33,840 bases of DNA. Source: Endomicrobiia bacterium (lineage in GTDB: Bacteria; Elusimicrobiota; Endomicrobiia; DTEH01). Positions within the stretch are counted from its first letter, which is position 1. Each line of letters opens with the position of its first letter. This document shows, one piece after another, positions 1 to 8,083 of the stretch. The DNA is taken from assembly GCA_025059805.1 (NCBI GenBank), contig JANXDG010000073.1, positions 1-33,840 of the forward strand, given 5' to 3'. A program made the translations under genes and the position numbers. Below the pieces are notes generated by a model. It did not search any database, was not told the DNA's origin, and saw only the letters and a list, made by a program, of their open reading frames with translations.

Positions 1-699
1 TTAGAGAAACAAATTGATAAAATGAAAGATGATTTTATCCACTCTATAACTCACGATTTAAGAAATCCAATGACTTCTATCCGCGGATTTATAAAGCTTT
101 TGTCTGATGGCCTAGCAGGACCTATCAATGAACAGCAAAAAAAAATGTTGGACACTATGGACAGGGCTTCATTTAAACTTTTAAATATGATCAACGACAT
201 ATTAGATGTTGCAAAACTTGAAGCTGGAAGAATGGAACTTAACTTAGAAATGACTAATCTCGTAAAAATAGTTAATTCAGTACTTGAAGTACAACAACCA
301 TTGTATGAGAGAAAAAATTTAAAAGTAACTTTTATACCACAAAAAGAAGAAATTTTTATTTTAGCAGACCCAAAACTTATAGAACGTGTTTACACAAACC
401 TTATTGGCAATGCAATAAAATTTACTCCAGAAGGCAAAAGTATAACAATCGGCATTGAAGAATTTGACGATAGTATTCAAAGTTATGTACAAGATACCGG
501 TGAAGGTATACCTAAAAACTACCAAGAAAAAATTTTTGAAAAGTTTGGTCAAGTAGAAAACAAAGCTAAAGGTGGTACAGGACTTGGCCTTACTATTTGT
601 AAGTATATAGTTGAAGCACACAAGGGCAAAATTTGGGTTGAATCAGAAGTAGGCCATGGTGCAAAGTTCATCTTTACTTTGCCAAAAACACAATCATGA
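1..699 (+). CDS. Sensor histidine kinase, C-terminal part (5' end outside window)
   Basis: This is the catalytic end of a two-component sensor kinase; 232 residues are visible and the frame is open at the left edge, so any sensing domain is missing. The HisKA dimerisation domain carries the H box THDLRNP, whose His is the expected phospho-acceptor (codon at 52-54). The HATPase domain follows, with an N box (NLIGNAIKFTPEG), a G1 box (DTGEGIP) and a G2 box (GGTGLGL), so the ATP-binding site looks complete. The protein ends just after the HATPase fold with no receiver domain. Its stop overlaps the start of the LysM/FecR gene by ATGA, which suggests translational coupling. The signal it senses cannot be told from this fragment. 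A response regulator is encoded on the opposite strand nearby (2302-3222), but pairing of the two is only a guess. Confidence 0.93.
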   Translation, partial: LEKQIDKMKDDFIHSITHDLRNPMTSIRGFIKLLSDGLAGPINEQQKKMLDTMDRASFKLLNMINDILDVAKLEAGRMELNLEMTNLVKIVNSVLEVQQPLYERKNLKVTFIPQKEEIFILADPKLIERVYTNLIGNAIKFTPEGKSITIGIEEFDDSIQSYVQDTGEGIPKNYQEKIFEKFGQVENKAKGGTGLGLTICKYIVEAHKGKIWVESEVGHGAKFIFTLPKTQS

Positions 700-2285
700 T
701 TAAAAAAAAGTTTTATCTTATACTTGCCCACTTATTATTAACCAGCATTTTTATAAATATTTGTTTTTCTCAACCACAAAAGATTTTAGAAGCTGAAGAT
801 AAAGAATATTTGCTTCAAGAAATAGAGGTTAAAGAGGGACAAACTTTATCGTTTATTGCAAATTATTATCTTAAGGATCCAAAACAATGGCCTGAAATTC
901 TTAAGTATAACAAACTTGATACTACTGACATATATGCACCTTTACCAGGTATGAAATTAAAAGTACCTATTGTAATTGTCAAAGAAAAATTTCGGCCAGC
1001 GCATCTGGTTTATATACTCAATCAAGTTAAATACAGAAAACGTGATACTGTAGACTGGAAAGATACAACAATAAATATGGAACTTTACAACGATGACGCA
1101 TTAGTTACTTATGAAAACTCACGTGCTAATATACGATTTTATTCCGGAGAAATATTATCTATAGATGAAAACACATTCATCACCATACGTCCCGAGCTAA
1201 AACAGGAAGAGGTAACGCTTCACAAAGGTGGTGTCCGTGCAACTAAAGCAAAAATTATAACGGAATCAGCACAAGTGTCTCCTAGAATTGATCCAAAATT
1301 TCCAAAAACTGACTTCAGGACAAAAATTCGTGATGAAGATAAAGCAACCTTAGTTGAAGTATATGAAGGTGCGGTAGATGTTACAGCTCAAGGTAAGACA
1401 GTTTTAGTACCTAAAGGATTTGGTACAGAAGTAAAACCCTTACTGCCACCATCACCACCAAAAGCTTTGCCTCCTACACCAGAACTAAGTATTAAAACAG
1501 AAAATATAAAATTTTCATTACAGAACGAACTCGTATTAAGCAAAACAGCGCCTGTTGTTTCATTTCAACTTATTGAACCAAAAATGGAAGAAAAACAAAT
1601 CGTACCATCCTTTACACCCGAAATTAAACAAACAGAGAGAAAAGTTCAACCGCAAGAAACACAAAAACCTAAAGTAGTAGGAAATATTATTAGAAAGTAT
1701 CGTATACAAATTGCGAAAGAACCTGAATTTAAAAAAGTTGTATACGACGAAATAAATGAAATCAAACCTGACAAATCTGTAAGTTTTGATCTTTCAAGAT
1801 TACAACTTCCCGATGGTAAATATTACTACAAAGTGTCTTATATTGATGAATTGGGTTTTGAAAATCCAACTCCTCCAAGAATTTTTATTATAGACGCTAC
1901 ACCACCAAAACTTGAGACAGACCTCCAACAAATAACAAAAACTGATAAAGATGTTATTCATATAACAGGGAAGACCGAACCAACTGCTATAGTAAAAATA
2001 AACGATGTAGATGTAATTCTAGACCAAGATGGCAAATTTGTAGCAGCTACAACTTTAAAACTTGGGAAAAATAAAATAAGATTACTCTCAAGAGATCCTT
2101 ATGGTAACGAAACATTCGTTGAGCACGAAATTGAACGAGTAAAAACTTTAACAAAGGAAGAAGTTAAAACATTAGAAAAAACACAACAGAAAAAAGAAAA
2201 AAAAGGAATAACTGTTGGTTCAATCCTTGCCGCAGGTATAGCTTCAGCAGTAATTATACTCGTACTTTTCTTTTTTATATCGTAA
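696..2285 (+). CDS. LysM and FecR domain protein with C-terminal membrane anchor
   Basis: 529 residues. An N-terminal signal sequence (about 1-25, ending near ICFSQ) is followed by a LysM-like domain at about 40-93 (VKEGQTLSFIANYY, then W, then PGMKLKVP), a fold that binds peptidoglycan. A FecR-like beta domain lies at about 130-246 and ends in a VYEGAVDVTAQGKTVLVPKG-type segment. A proline-rich linker (249-262), a fibronectin-III-like segment (330-400) and an Ig-like segment (405-475) come next. A C-terminal hydrophobic helix (about 503-528) would leave the rest in the periplasm. The start overlaps the stop of the histidine kinase gene by ATGA. FecR domains classically act with iron-responsive sigma factors; pairing with a kinase and LysM instead suggests sensing of, or scaffolding on, the cell wall. 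That role is inference; the domains are fairly clear. Confidence 0.85.
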   Translation: MIKKKFYLILAHLLLTSIFINICFSQPQKILEAEDKEYLLQEIEVKEGQTLSFIANYYLKDPKQWPEILKYNKLDTTDIYAPLPGMKLKVPIVIVKEKFRPAHLVYILNQVKYRKRDTVDWKDTTINMELYNDDALVTYENSRANIRFYSGEILSIDENTFITIRPELKQEEVTLHKGGVRATKAKIITESAQVSPRIDPKFPKTDFRTKIRDEDKATLVEVYEGAVDVTAQGKTVLVPKGFGTEVKPLLPPSPPKALPPTPELSIKTENIKFSLQNELVLSKTAPVVSFQLIEPKMEEKQIVPSFTPEIKQTERKVQPQETQKPKVVGNIIRKYRIQIAKEPEFKKVVYDEINEIKPDKSVSFDLSRLQLPDGKYYYKVSYIDELGFENPTPPRIFIIDATPPKLETDLQQITKTDKDVIHITGKTEPTAIVKINDVDVILDQDGKFVAATTLKLGKNKIRLLSRDPYGNETFVEHEIERVKTLTKEEVKTLEKTQQKKEKKGITVGSILAAGIASAVIILVLFFFIS

Positions 2286-2301
2286 TAAAAAATAATAAAA
2301 A

Positions 2302-3222
2302 TTACCCATAAATAGTATAGTTAGAAAAGTTTTGCTTACATTTTTCTCTTGTGGTAGCCAATAACTCTTTTGCAAAAGTTATTAATTCTGCATAATGCTT
2401 ATATTTACCTTCAGAAACATCAATTATACTTACCGCTAATCTTAAGAAATCAGATTTTAACTCAACTCCAGAACCAATGCCATATGTGTAATATCCTAAA
2501 TTTAAAGTTTCACTATCATAAATTTTGTACTTTAAGTCTTCAAAGAGTAATGTTATATTTCCAATCAGTGCTTTTGTATCGTCAAGAAAACTGATGATTC
2601 CAAAATCATCCGCTTCTAATCTATACACGCTATCTTTGCTATCACCATAATTTTTTACTGCAGAACGTAGTATACTAGAAAATAATCTGATTACATTATC
2701 TCCTTGTTGAAAACCAAACTTTAACTGGTATGCTTTGAAATTGCAAAGATCTATATATATTAACTTAAAGTGTTTACCAGTTGCCAAGCATTCCTTTATT
2801 TTGTTTTCAAACTGAACTAATCTCGGTAATCTTGTTAAATCATCAACGTTTTCATAATAATTTTTTAACAATTGTTCTACACGAAATATCAGTTCGTAAG
2901 GTTCTACAGGTTTAACAAGATATTCATCAGCACCAAGTTTTATCCCTGTAAGTTTATCCCGTGTATGTGACAACGATGTCAACATAATTACAGGTATCAA
3001 ACATACCTGCGGATCTTTCTTAAGTTCTTCTATTACCTCAAAACCGTTCATTTCTGGCATTAATACGTCTAATATTATGATATCAGGCAAAATCTCTTTT
3101 GTCCTCTCCAACCCTTCTTTACCGTTGTAAGCTTGGTATACAGAATATCCCGCATGTTCAAATGAAAACCTCATTAAATCCTGCAGTTCAAGGTCATCTT
3201 CTATTATTAAAATTTTTGTCAT
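2302..3222 (-). CDS. Response regulator: receiver domain plus degenerate GGDEF domain
   Basis: 306 residues. The receiver domain (1-120) has the acidic pair D9/D10, the phospho-acceptor D52 (in ILDVLMP), T82 and K104, so it should be phosphorylatable. A GGDEF-type domain follows at about 127-270; it opens with DDLTRLP and keeps a D-x-x-NFK segment and a QQGDNVIRL helix. At the signature position it reads EADDF (203-207) instead of GGDEF/GGEEF, so loss of diguanylate cyclase activity is likely; it may bind GTP or c-di-GMP or act as a protein-interaction module. The gene starts inside the htrA stop (ATGA overlap), so the protease and the regulator are probably made together. It converges on the kinase/FecR pair with only 16 bases between the stops. 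It has no DNA-binding domain, so its output is not direct transcription control. Confidence 0.88.
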   Translation of the reverse strand: MTKILIIEDDLELQDLMRFSFEHAGYSVYQAYNGKEGLERTKEILPDIIILDVLMPEMNGFEVIEELKKDPQVCLIPVIMLTSLSHTRDKLTGIKLGADEYLVKPVEPYELIFRVEQLLKNYYENVDDLTRLPRLVQFENKIKECLATGKHFKLIYIDLCNFKAYQLKFGFQQGDNVIRLFSSILRSAVKNYGDSKDSVYRLEADDFGIISFLDDTKALIGNITLLFEDLKYKIYDSETLNLGYYTYGIGSGVELKSDFLRLAVSIIDVSEGKYKHYAELITFAKELLATTREKCKQNFSNYTIYG

Positions 3223-4757
3223 TGTTTTATGTAAGAAATATACATCTGTCTACCATTCCGGATTATATCAAAAACGACACCATCTTTAAGATTAACTGAT
3301 TTCACTACTTTCTTAAATTCGTCAACATTGCTCGTTTTGTTTCTATTAACAGAAATAATTACATCTAACTCCATAAGACCCAAATCTTCAAAGTCTTTAT
3401 CATTATAATCTATTTTTTCTACTACCACACCTTCAATATCTTCATCTACATCAAGTTTTTCTTTCAACTGTTGTGTTAAGTTAACAAAGTTATGTCCAAG
3501 CCATTTGTAGGTTTTAACTTTCTCTTCTTCTTTTGTAACATCCGCAACTTTCTTAGGTTCCTCAGGAAGTTCACCTAATACAACTTGTAAATTTTGCTCT
3601 TTCCCGTCACGGAAAATTTTTAGTTCAACCTTTTCTTTTGGCTGTAATGAAAATATTACATCTTGTAACTCAGTCGGAGTGTTAACTTCTACTGTTTTAC
3701 CTCTAAATTTCACTGCTATTATTATATCGCCACGTTGTAGTCCAGCTTTTTCTGCAGGTGTGTCTTTCAACACACGGTTAACTAACACACCTTGTTTTTT
3801 CTCTAAACCAAATTGTTTAGCTATTGCTTCATCAACAGCAACAATTTCAACACCTAGCCAGCCACGCGAAACTTTACCTTTTTCTATCAACGTGTCAAGG
3901 ATCTGCTTTGCCTGATTGATAGGTATTGCAAAACCTATTCCTGAAAACACGCCTGTAGGTGCATAAATCGCAGTATTTATTCCTATAACTTCACCTTGTA
4001 GATTACACAATGGACCACCAGAATTACCACGATTAATAGCTGCATCTGTCTGTATAAACTCTCTGTATTCCCTACCTTCAACACGTACTCTTTGTCTTAA
4101 AGCTGATACTATACCAACTGTGACTGTTTGTTCTAACCCAAATGGTGAACCTATCGCAACAACCCATTCTCCTATACGGACTTTGTCAGAATCGCCAAGT
4201 TTCGCATATGGCAAATTTTTTGCTGGTATTTTTATCACTGCAATATCTGTTCGTGGATCTTTACCTATAACTTTACCTTTATATTCTTTTTCTTTGCCAT
4301 CAACATTAACAATTACTTTTATCTCAGTCGCGTTCTTAATAACATGTTCATTTGTTAAAATATATCCATCAGGTGAAATTATCACACCGCTACCACCACC
4401 TTCAGCTTTATACTGTCTAAATCTTTGTCTAGGTTGATACCTTCTTTGTGGGAAATCAAAGAATTCTCTAAAAAATTCTTCAAACGGATCTCCAAAATAA
4501 AGTTCAGGTATTTCAACTTCGTAGGTATAAACTGTTGTTATACTTACAACTGCAGGTTTAACTTTTTCAATCACTTCTATAAAACTTTCTTGAATAACAT
4601 GTGCACTCTGCAGGCTACCTGTTAATTTTAAATCTCTACTAATATTTTCTGAATGTTTATTCCTAGGTTGTTTTAATACAGGACTGTCTGATACTAAAAT
4701 TATTCCAATAATTAGAAAAACTATTAGAACACTGAGTTTGAAAAGTTCTTTTCTCAT
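3219..4757 (-). CDS. htrA: HtrA/DegP-family periplasmic serine protease
   Basis: 512 residues; degrades or refolds damaged envelope proteins. An N-terminal hydrophobic segment (about 5-23) acts as signal or anchor. The trypsin-like domain has the catalytic triad H138 (TNEHVI), D171 (RTDIAVIK) and S246 (GNSGGPL), with a typical GGGSGVIISPDGYILTN lead-in. PDZ1 covers about 290-395 and a second, more diverged PDZ covers about 420-505 after an acidic/lysine linker. An Arg/Gln/Phe-rich stretch at about 95-117 lies where the regulatory LA-loop region is in DegP/DegQ relatives. The start has an AAGGAG site at 4765-4770. A 74-base gap separates it from tolB and contains a candidate promoter and a dyad. 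The 3' end overlaps the response regulator gene by ATGA. DegP, DegQ or DegS-type function cannot be separated here; two PDZ domains favour DegP/DegQ-like. Confidence 0.95.
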   Translation of the reverse strand: MRKELFKLSVLIVFLIIGIILVSDSPVLKQPRNKHSENISRDLKLTGSLQSAHVIQESFIEVIEKVKPAVVSITTVYTYEVEIPELYFGDPFEEFFREFFDFPQRRYQPRQRFRQYKAEGGGSGVIISPDGYILTNEHVIKNATEIKVIVNVDGKEKEYKGKVIGKDPRTDIAVIKIPAKNLPYAKLGDSDKVRIGEWVVAIGSPFGLEQTVTVGIVSALRQRVRVEGREYREFIQTDAAINRGNSGGPLCNLQGEVIGINTAIYAPTGVFSGIGFAIPINQAKQILDTLIEKGKVSRGWLGVEIVAVDEAIAKQFGLEKKQGVLVNRVLKDTPAEKAGLQRGDIIIAVKFRGKTVEVNTPTELQDVIFSLQPKEKVELKIFRDGKEQNLQVVLGELPEEPKKVADVTKEEEKVKTYKWLGHNFVNLTQQLKEKLDVDEDIEGVVVEKIDYNDKDFEDLGLMELDVIISVNRNKTSNVDEFKKVVKSVNLKDGVVFDIIRNGRQMYISYIKQ

Positions 4758-4776
4758 AGGTCTTCTCCTTAGTCTT

Positions 4777-4805
4777 ATTATTGTAAATCTTTTACAGTTT
4801 TACAA
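4777..4805 (-). promoter_or_regulatory. Candidate htrA promoter with a 15-base dyad in the spacer
   Basis: On the - strand TTGTAA (4800-4805) and AATAAT (4777-4782) lie 17 bases apart, resembling -35 and -10 boxes. A perfect inverted repeat, TGTAAA-TCT-TTTACA, covers 4782-4796 within the spacer, as an operator might. The predicted start of transcription would fall almost on the AAGGAG site, which is tight. The region is very AT-rich, so chance matches are easy. Confidence 0.3.
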
Positions 4806-4831
4806 AATTTATATTACAGAAATCAAGAAAA

Positions 4832-6103
4832 TTAGATGCGTCTCGGTGCCCAGCACGGCGTAAAAGAGTTACCTTTTAGTTCTGTTATTCTTCTTTGGTT
4901 AGAACCGTCAATAAACATTGTGTATAATTCCCATCTATGATTTCGGTTAGAAACAAACACTATGAACCTACCATCTGGAGAAAAAAACGGACTTTCGTTA
5001 CTACCTTCACTGTAGGTCAGTCTGTAATAATCACCTTTTGCTATATCGTACAAAAATATGTCAAACAATCCTTTATCTGTCCTCATTGTAAATGCGATTT
5101 TATCACCTTTTGGTGACCACACAGGCGAACTTGAATATTCTGATGTTGGCAACCTCCTTACGTTGCTTCCATCAACAGAAGCGATGTAAAGTTGTGGTAA
5201 ACCTGAACGGTTTGAAACAAAAACAATCTCACGACCGTTAGGCGAGAAATATCCTGAGATGTCAACTTGTCCTCCAAAAGTTAATCTCTTCGTAGTTTTT
5301 GTATTGATATCAAAAATATACAAATTAGGAGCATGTTTTGCTTTCGTCATTGTAAGTATTAATTGTGTAGCATCAGGTGACCAGTTAGCTGTAACGTTTA
5401 ATCCTTGCGTAACAGATAAAGGTTGCTGGTTTTTACCATCCGAATCCATAATATATAAATCAGGGTTACGATCACAATAAGAAGTATATACAATTTTTTT
5501 ACCGTCAGGTGATACTCTGGGATAGATGTTTATACTTTTATTATTTGTAAGTTGTTGAAGATTATATCCGTCATAATCAATTTTATAAATTTCCTTGTTA
5601 CCGGTCATATCGTTAACAAATACAATTTGTGTTGTTGCTATACCATATTCACCTGTAAATACACGTACGATATGGTCAGAAAATAAATGTGATACATAGC
5701 GTATATCGTTACCTACGAACTTTTCTTGATAAATTTTCTCAATGTTGGCAATGTCATACATTATTCCTTCGAGAATATATTTACCACCTTCTTGTGTTAT
5801 TTCAGCACATATAACAACATCAATCCCGTATTTCTGCCATCTTTCTGAAACAATTTTGTTAGGTAAATATTGCCAACCCGGTTCTATTACATTAAACAGT
5901 CTTGTAAATAACAAATCGTTCTTGACAACCTGTTGGATATCCGAAGCAACTTTTGTCAATTTAACATCTTTGGTGACAAACTTTGATATTCCAACATCTA
6001 TCCTTTGCCCAGTTTTTATTGCTTGAATATAAACATCTATCCCACAGAAAATAGGATTCATTAAAACTATAACAAGTATCCCTTTGCAAAAAATGTTTTT
6101 CAT
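4832..6103 (-). CDS. tolB: TolB, Tol-Pal system beta-propeller protein
   Basis: 423 residues with the start chosen here. A signal sequence (MKNIFCKGILVIVLM...) leads to an N-terminal alpha/beta domain (about 25-150) and then a six-bladed beta-propeller built from repeats such as YPRVSPDGKKIVY, ANWSPDATQLIL, GYFSPNGREIVFVSNR, PVWSPKGDKIAF and PFFSPDGRFIVFVSNR. TolB is periplasmic; in known systems it binds Pal and the TolA C-terminus and helps outer-membrane constriction at division. An in-frame ATG 11 codons upstream (6136) would overlap the previous gene by 32 bases and put charged residues before the signal sequence. The ATG at 6103, one base after the TAA of the TonB/TolA-like gene, is preferred, though neither has a clear ribosome-binding site. 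It is downstream of pal, cpoB and tonB/tolA in one apparent operon. Confidence 0.93.
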   Translation of the reverse strand: MKNIFCKGILVIVLMNPIFCGIDVYIQAIKTGQRIDVGISKFVTKDVKLTKVASDIQQVVKNDLLFTRLFNVIEPGWQYLPNKIVSERWQKYGIDVVICAEITQEGGKYILEGIMYDIANIEKIYQEKFVGNDIRYVSHLFSDHIVRVFTGEYGIATTQIVFVNDMTGNKEIYKIDYDGYNLQQLTNNKSINIYPRVSPDGKKIVYTSYCDRNPDLYIMDSDGKNQQPLSVTQGLNVTANWSPDATQLILTMTKAKHAPNLYIFDINTKTTKRLTFGGQVDISGYFSPNGREIVFVSNRSGLPQLYIASVDGSNVRRLPTSEYSSSPVWSPKGDKIAFTMRTDKGLFDIFLYDIAKGDYYRLTYSEGSNESPFFSPDGRFIVFVSNRNHRWELYTMFIDGSNQRRITELKGNSFTPCWAPRRI

Positions 6104-6104
6104 T

Positions 6105-6719
6105 TTAATCTTTATATCTAAATTCAAAATATACACCCAGGTAATCTTCCTTAAACCCGTCAGGTAATGGCGGAAATGGTTTTGATGTTTCTACTGCACG
6201 AAGACAAATGTTGTCATAAGTTTTATTATTAGAACTTTCTTTGACCTTTAAATCAGCAATTTCTCCAGAGCGAAGAATTCTGAAATAAACTATTGTTTTT
6301 AGCTCACCAGAGTAACTACGTGACCATAACCAATTATTTACAATTTTTTCTCTAATTTGTTTAACATAATAACTGAACGGAAACTTAGCAGTTTCAAGTG
6401 ATAAACTTGGCATTGTTGCCTGCTGCGGACTAACTTGCGTATCCTGTGGTTGTGTTGGTTTCTCTTGTTCTTGTTCCTGTTTAACTTTGATTTTTGGCTT
6501 CTCCATTTTTTTCTTTGGAATTACAATTTCATCTTTTTTTATCAAAGGAGGTGAGACTTTGTCTTTTATCATAGTTTTTTCTGACGGCAAATTTATGAGT
6601 TCAACAGGGAAAGAAATTACAATAGGTTTATGTTTAGGGAGAAATTTAAGTCCTGATAACAACAGAAAATGAAGAAAACAAGAAATAAGAAATGAAACTC
6701 TTAATCTTATACTGTCCAT
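6105..6719 (-). CDS. TonB/TolA-like energy-transducing protein
   Basis: 204 residues with TonB/TolA architecture. One N-terminal membrane helix lies at about 8-25 (SFLISCFLHFLLLSGL). A Lys/Glu/Pro/Gln-rich periplasmic spacer (about 45-105) follows. A C-terminal domain (about 110-204) has the TonB-family pattern: a helix ending VNNWLW, an IVYFRILRSGEIADLKV strand pair, an AVETSKPFPPLPDGF segment and a closing EFRYKD strand. Its place between cpoB and tolB argues that it acts as TolA, linking an inner-membrane TolQR/ExbBD motor to TolB and Pal. No tolQ or tolR lies in this window. It starts 16 bases after the cpoB stop with no obvious ribosome-binding site, and its stop is one base from the tolB start. 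A true TonB serving outer-membrane transporters is the alternative. Confidence 0.85.
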   Translation of the reverse strand: MDSIRLRVSFLISCFLHFLLLSGLKFLPKHKPIVISFPVELINLPSEKTMIKDKVSPPLIKKDEIVIPKKKMEKPKIKVKQEQEQEKPTQPQDTQVSPQQATMPSLSLETAKFPFSYYVKQIREKIVNNWLWSRSYSGELKTIVYFRILRSGEIADLKVKESSNNKTYDNICLRAVETSKPFPPLPDGFKEDYLGVYFEFRYKD

Positions 6720-6735
6720 ACATAGGTGAAAAGTA

Positions 6736-7434
6736 TTACTCAGTCTTTAGGTTTTGAGCTTCCTTTGAGTTAGGATATTGAGTTTTTATGTACTGAAATA
6801 ATTCTTCAGCTTTTTTTGTTTCACCAAGATGTTGTAAACATAATGCTTTTTGGTACAACATAGATACATAGTAATCATCTTTTTGATATTTAGTAAGATA
6901 TTCATCTATTATTTTAATACATTCATAGTATTGTTTTTTGGCAAAGTAAGAATCAGCAAGGTAATAGTATACACGATTTGTAAGTTCACTATCTGGATAT
7001 TTTGCAAGATAATCTTTAAATCCGCGTATTGCTAAATCATACATACCGCGAGAGTAATCATTATATGAAATGTTAAAAAGTTCTGTTGGTAACGGTACAA
7101 CGGATATATCCACTTTTGGTAGCTGCCTTGAAAGTATATCCATTCTTTGTGATAAACTTGAATGAACGTCATCCATACGTTGTGCTAACAATGACATTTT
7201 ATACTTACTTTCTTCTAGTTTTTCAGTATAAATTTGGAGATTAGTATTAAGTTGTTTCATTTGCAAATTTAACTCAGTTTGGTTCTGTTTAAGAATAGAA
7301 ATTTCGTTTTTAAGTGTTATAATTTCTTCTTTTAATGAAGCAACTTCATCACTTGTTGCAATACAACCTGACAAAATAATTAGGAAAGATATAGAAAAAC
7401 AGGTTAGTAAACAACCTGCATAATTTTTTATCAT
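6736..7434 (-). CDS. cpoB: CpoB/YbgF, Tol-Pal-associated TPR lipoprotein
   Basis: 232 residues. The lipoprotein signal ends in LSGC with the lipid-modified Cys at 24. A coiled coil occupies about 28-105 (heptad-like EEIITLKNEISILKQNQTEL), the trimerisation region of YbgF/CpoB. A TPR domain lies at about 118-228, including RGMYDLAIRGFKDYLAKYPDSE, YYLADSYFAKKQYYECIKI and a closing QYPNSKEA. In Escherichia coli CpoB coordinates outer-membrane constriction with peptidoglycan synthesis through TolA and PBP1B. Here it retains the lipobox, unlike the soluble E. coli protein, so it is likely membrane tethered. Its start overlaps the pal stop by ATGA, which supports co-translation with Pal. The Asp-free residues after the Cys (IATS) are compatible with outer-membrane sorting if Lol rules apply. 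Confidence 0.9.
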   Translation of the reverse strand: MIKNYAGCLLTCFSISFLIILSGCIATSDEVASLKEEIITLKNEISILKQNQTELNLQMKQLNTNLQIYTEKLEESKYKMSLLAQRMDDVHSSLSQRMDILSRQLPKVDISVVPLPTELFNISYNDYSRGMYDLAIRGFKDYLAKYPDSELTNRVYYYLADSYFAKKQYYECIKIIDEYLTKYQKDDYYVSMLYQKALCLQHLGETKKAEELFQYIKTQYPNSKEAQNLKTE

Positions 7435-7964
7435 TTTTTAGTTCTAACTTTTGTTTCGGCACGTCTGTTGAACTTACAAAGAGGTGAATCTGGAGGGCCT
7501 GCGTTTCTATTAACTGGTTTTTCCTCACCATATGAAATTGTAGCTATTTTGTTTGCAGGGACACCTAAGCTAATATAATACTCTCTTACTGTGGAAGCAC
7601 GTTTTTGTCCTAAAGCTAGATTATAGTCATTAGTTCCACATTCACAACAATGTCCTTCAACGAGTATATCATACTGTGGGTTTGCTAACAAAAACTCAAC
7701 ATTTTTTCTTAAAATACTTTTGGATTCTTCAGTCAAATCAAATTTATCATAATCAAAATAAACATTTTTCAGTTCAGGAACTGATATAAATTCATCACCA
7801 CGTATTGACGCTTCTGTAACTTCTTTTGTAGGTTCAACCTGTGGAGTTATTTCTTTTTGTGTTACTGGCGGTTTAACCTTTTTAGGACAAGCAAAAAAAC
7901 TTATTGTCAGTAATAACAAAACGATATTTATATAATTTACGGTCCTCTTAAAATGATTTCTCAT
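7431..7964 (-). CDS. pal: Pal, peptidoglycan-associated lipoprotein
   Basis: 177 residues. The signal peptide ends in a lipobox-like FFAC, Cys 26, followed by a short linker (about 30-65). The OmpA C-terminal domain (about 66-175) shows VYFDYDKFDLTEES, the VEGHCCECGTNDYNLALGQKRA peptidoglycan-binding loop and a late FNRRAETKV. This matches the Pal form (EGHCDERGT in many species), with three Cys residues in the loop that are unusual and could bind metal or pair. It is the first gene of the pal-cpoB-tonB-tolB set. A strong ribosome-binding site (GGGAGGAGG) precedes the ATG, and a candidate promoter lies at 8027-8055. In the cell it would link the outer membrane to the wall and exchange partners with TolB. 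Confidence 0.94.
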   Translation of the reverse strand: MRNHFKRTVNYINIVLLLLTISFFACPKKVKPPVTQKEITPQVEPTKEVTEASIRGDEFISVPELKNVYFDYDKFDLTEESKSILRKNVEFLLANPQYDILVEGHCCECGTNDYNLALGQKRASTVREYYISLGVPANKIATISYGEEKPVNRNAGPPDSPLCKFNRRAETKVRTKK

Positions 7965-8026
7965 ATTTACCTCCTCCCTTTTCAGATGTATAAATCATTA
8001 AACTTTTTATATTATTATATTAAAAT

Positions 8027-8055
8027 GTGATACAAAAAATTTTGCTTATAGTCAA
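8027..8055 (-). promoter_or_regulatory. Candidate sigma-70-type promoter for the pal operon
   Basis: On the - strand TTGACT (8050-8055) is followed after 17 bases by TATCAC (8027-8032), in the 119-base gap between mdcA and pal. The -35 match is good and the -10 weak; alternative AT-rich -10 boxes lie just downstream. No hairpin terminator for mdcA is evident in the same gap. Confidence 0.38.
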
Positions 8056-8083
8056 GGGTTGCAAAGAAAATCTATAGGTTTGG

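Noticed and set aside
2286-2301. Bidirectional terminator between convergent genes
   Set aside because: The gap is only 16 bases of A/T and no stable stem is seen.
2614-2616. Active diguanylate cyclase in the response regulator
   Set aside because: The motif reads EADDF, so the glycines needed for GTP placement are missing.
6104-6136. Longer tolB start at 6136
   Set aside because: It overlaps the upstream gene by 32 bases and places charged residues before the signal sequence; the ATG at 6103 follows the stop by one base.
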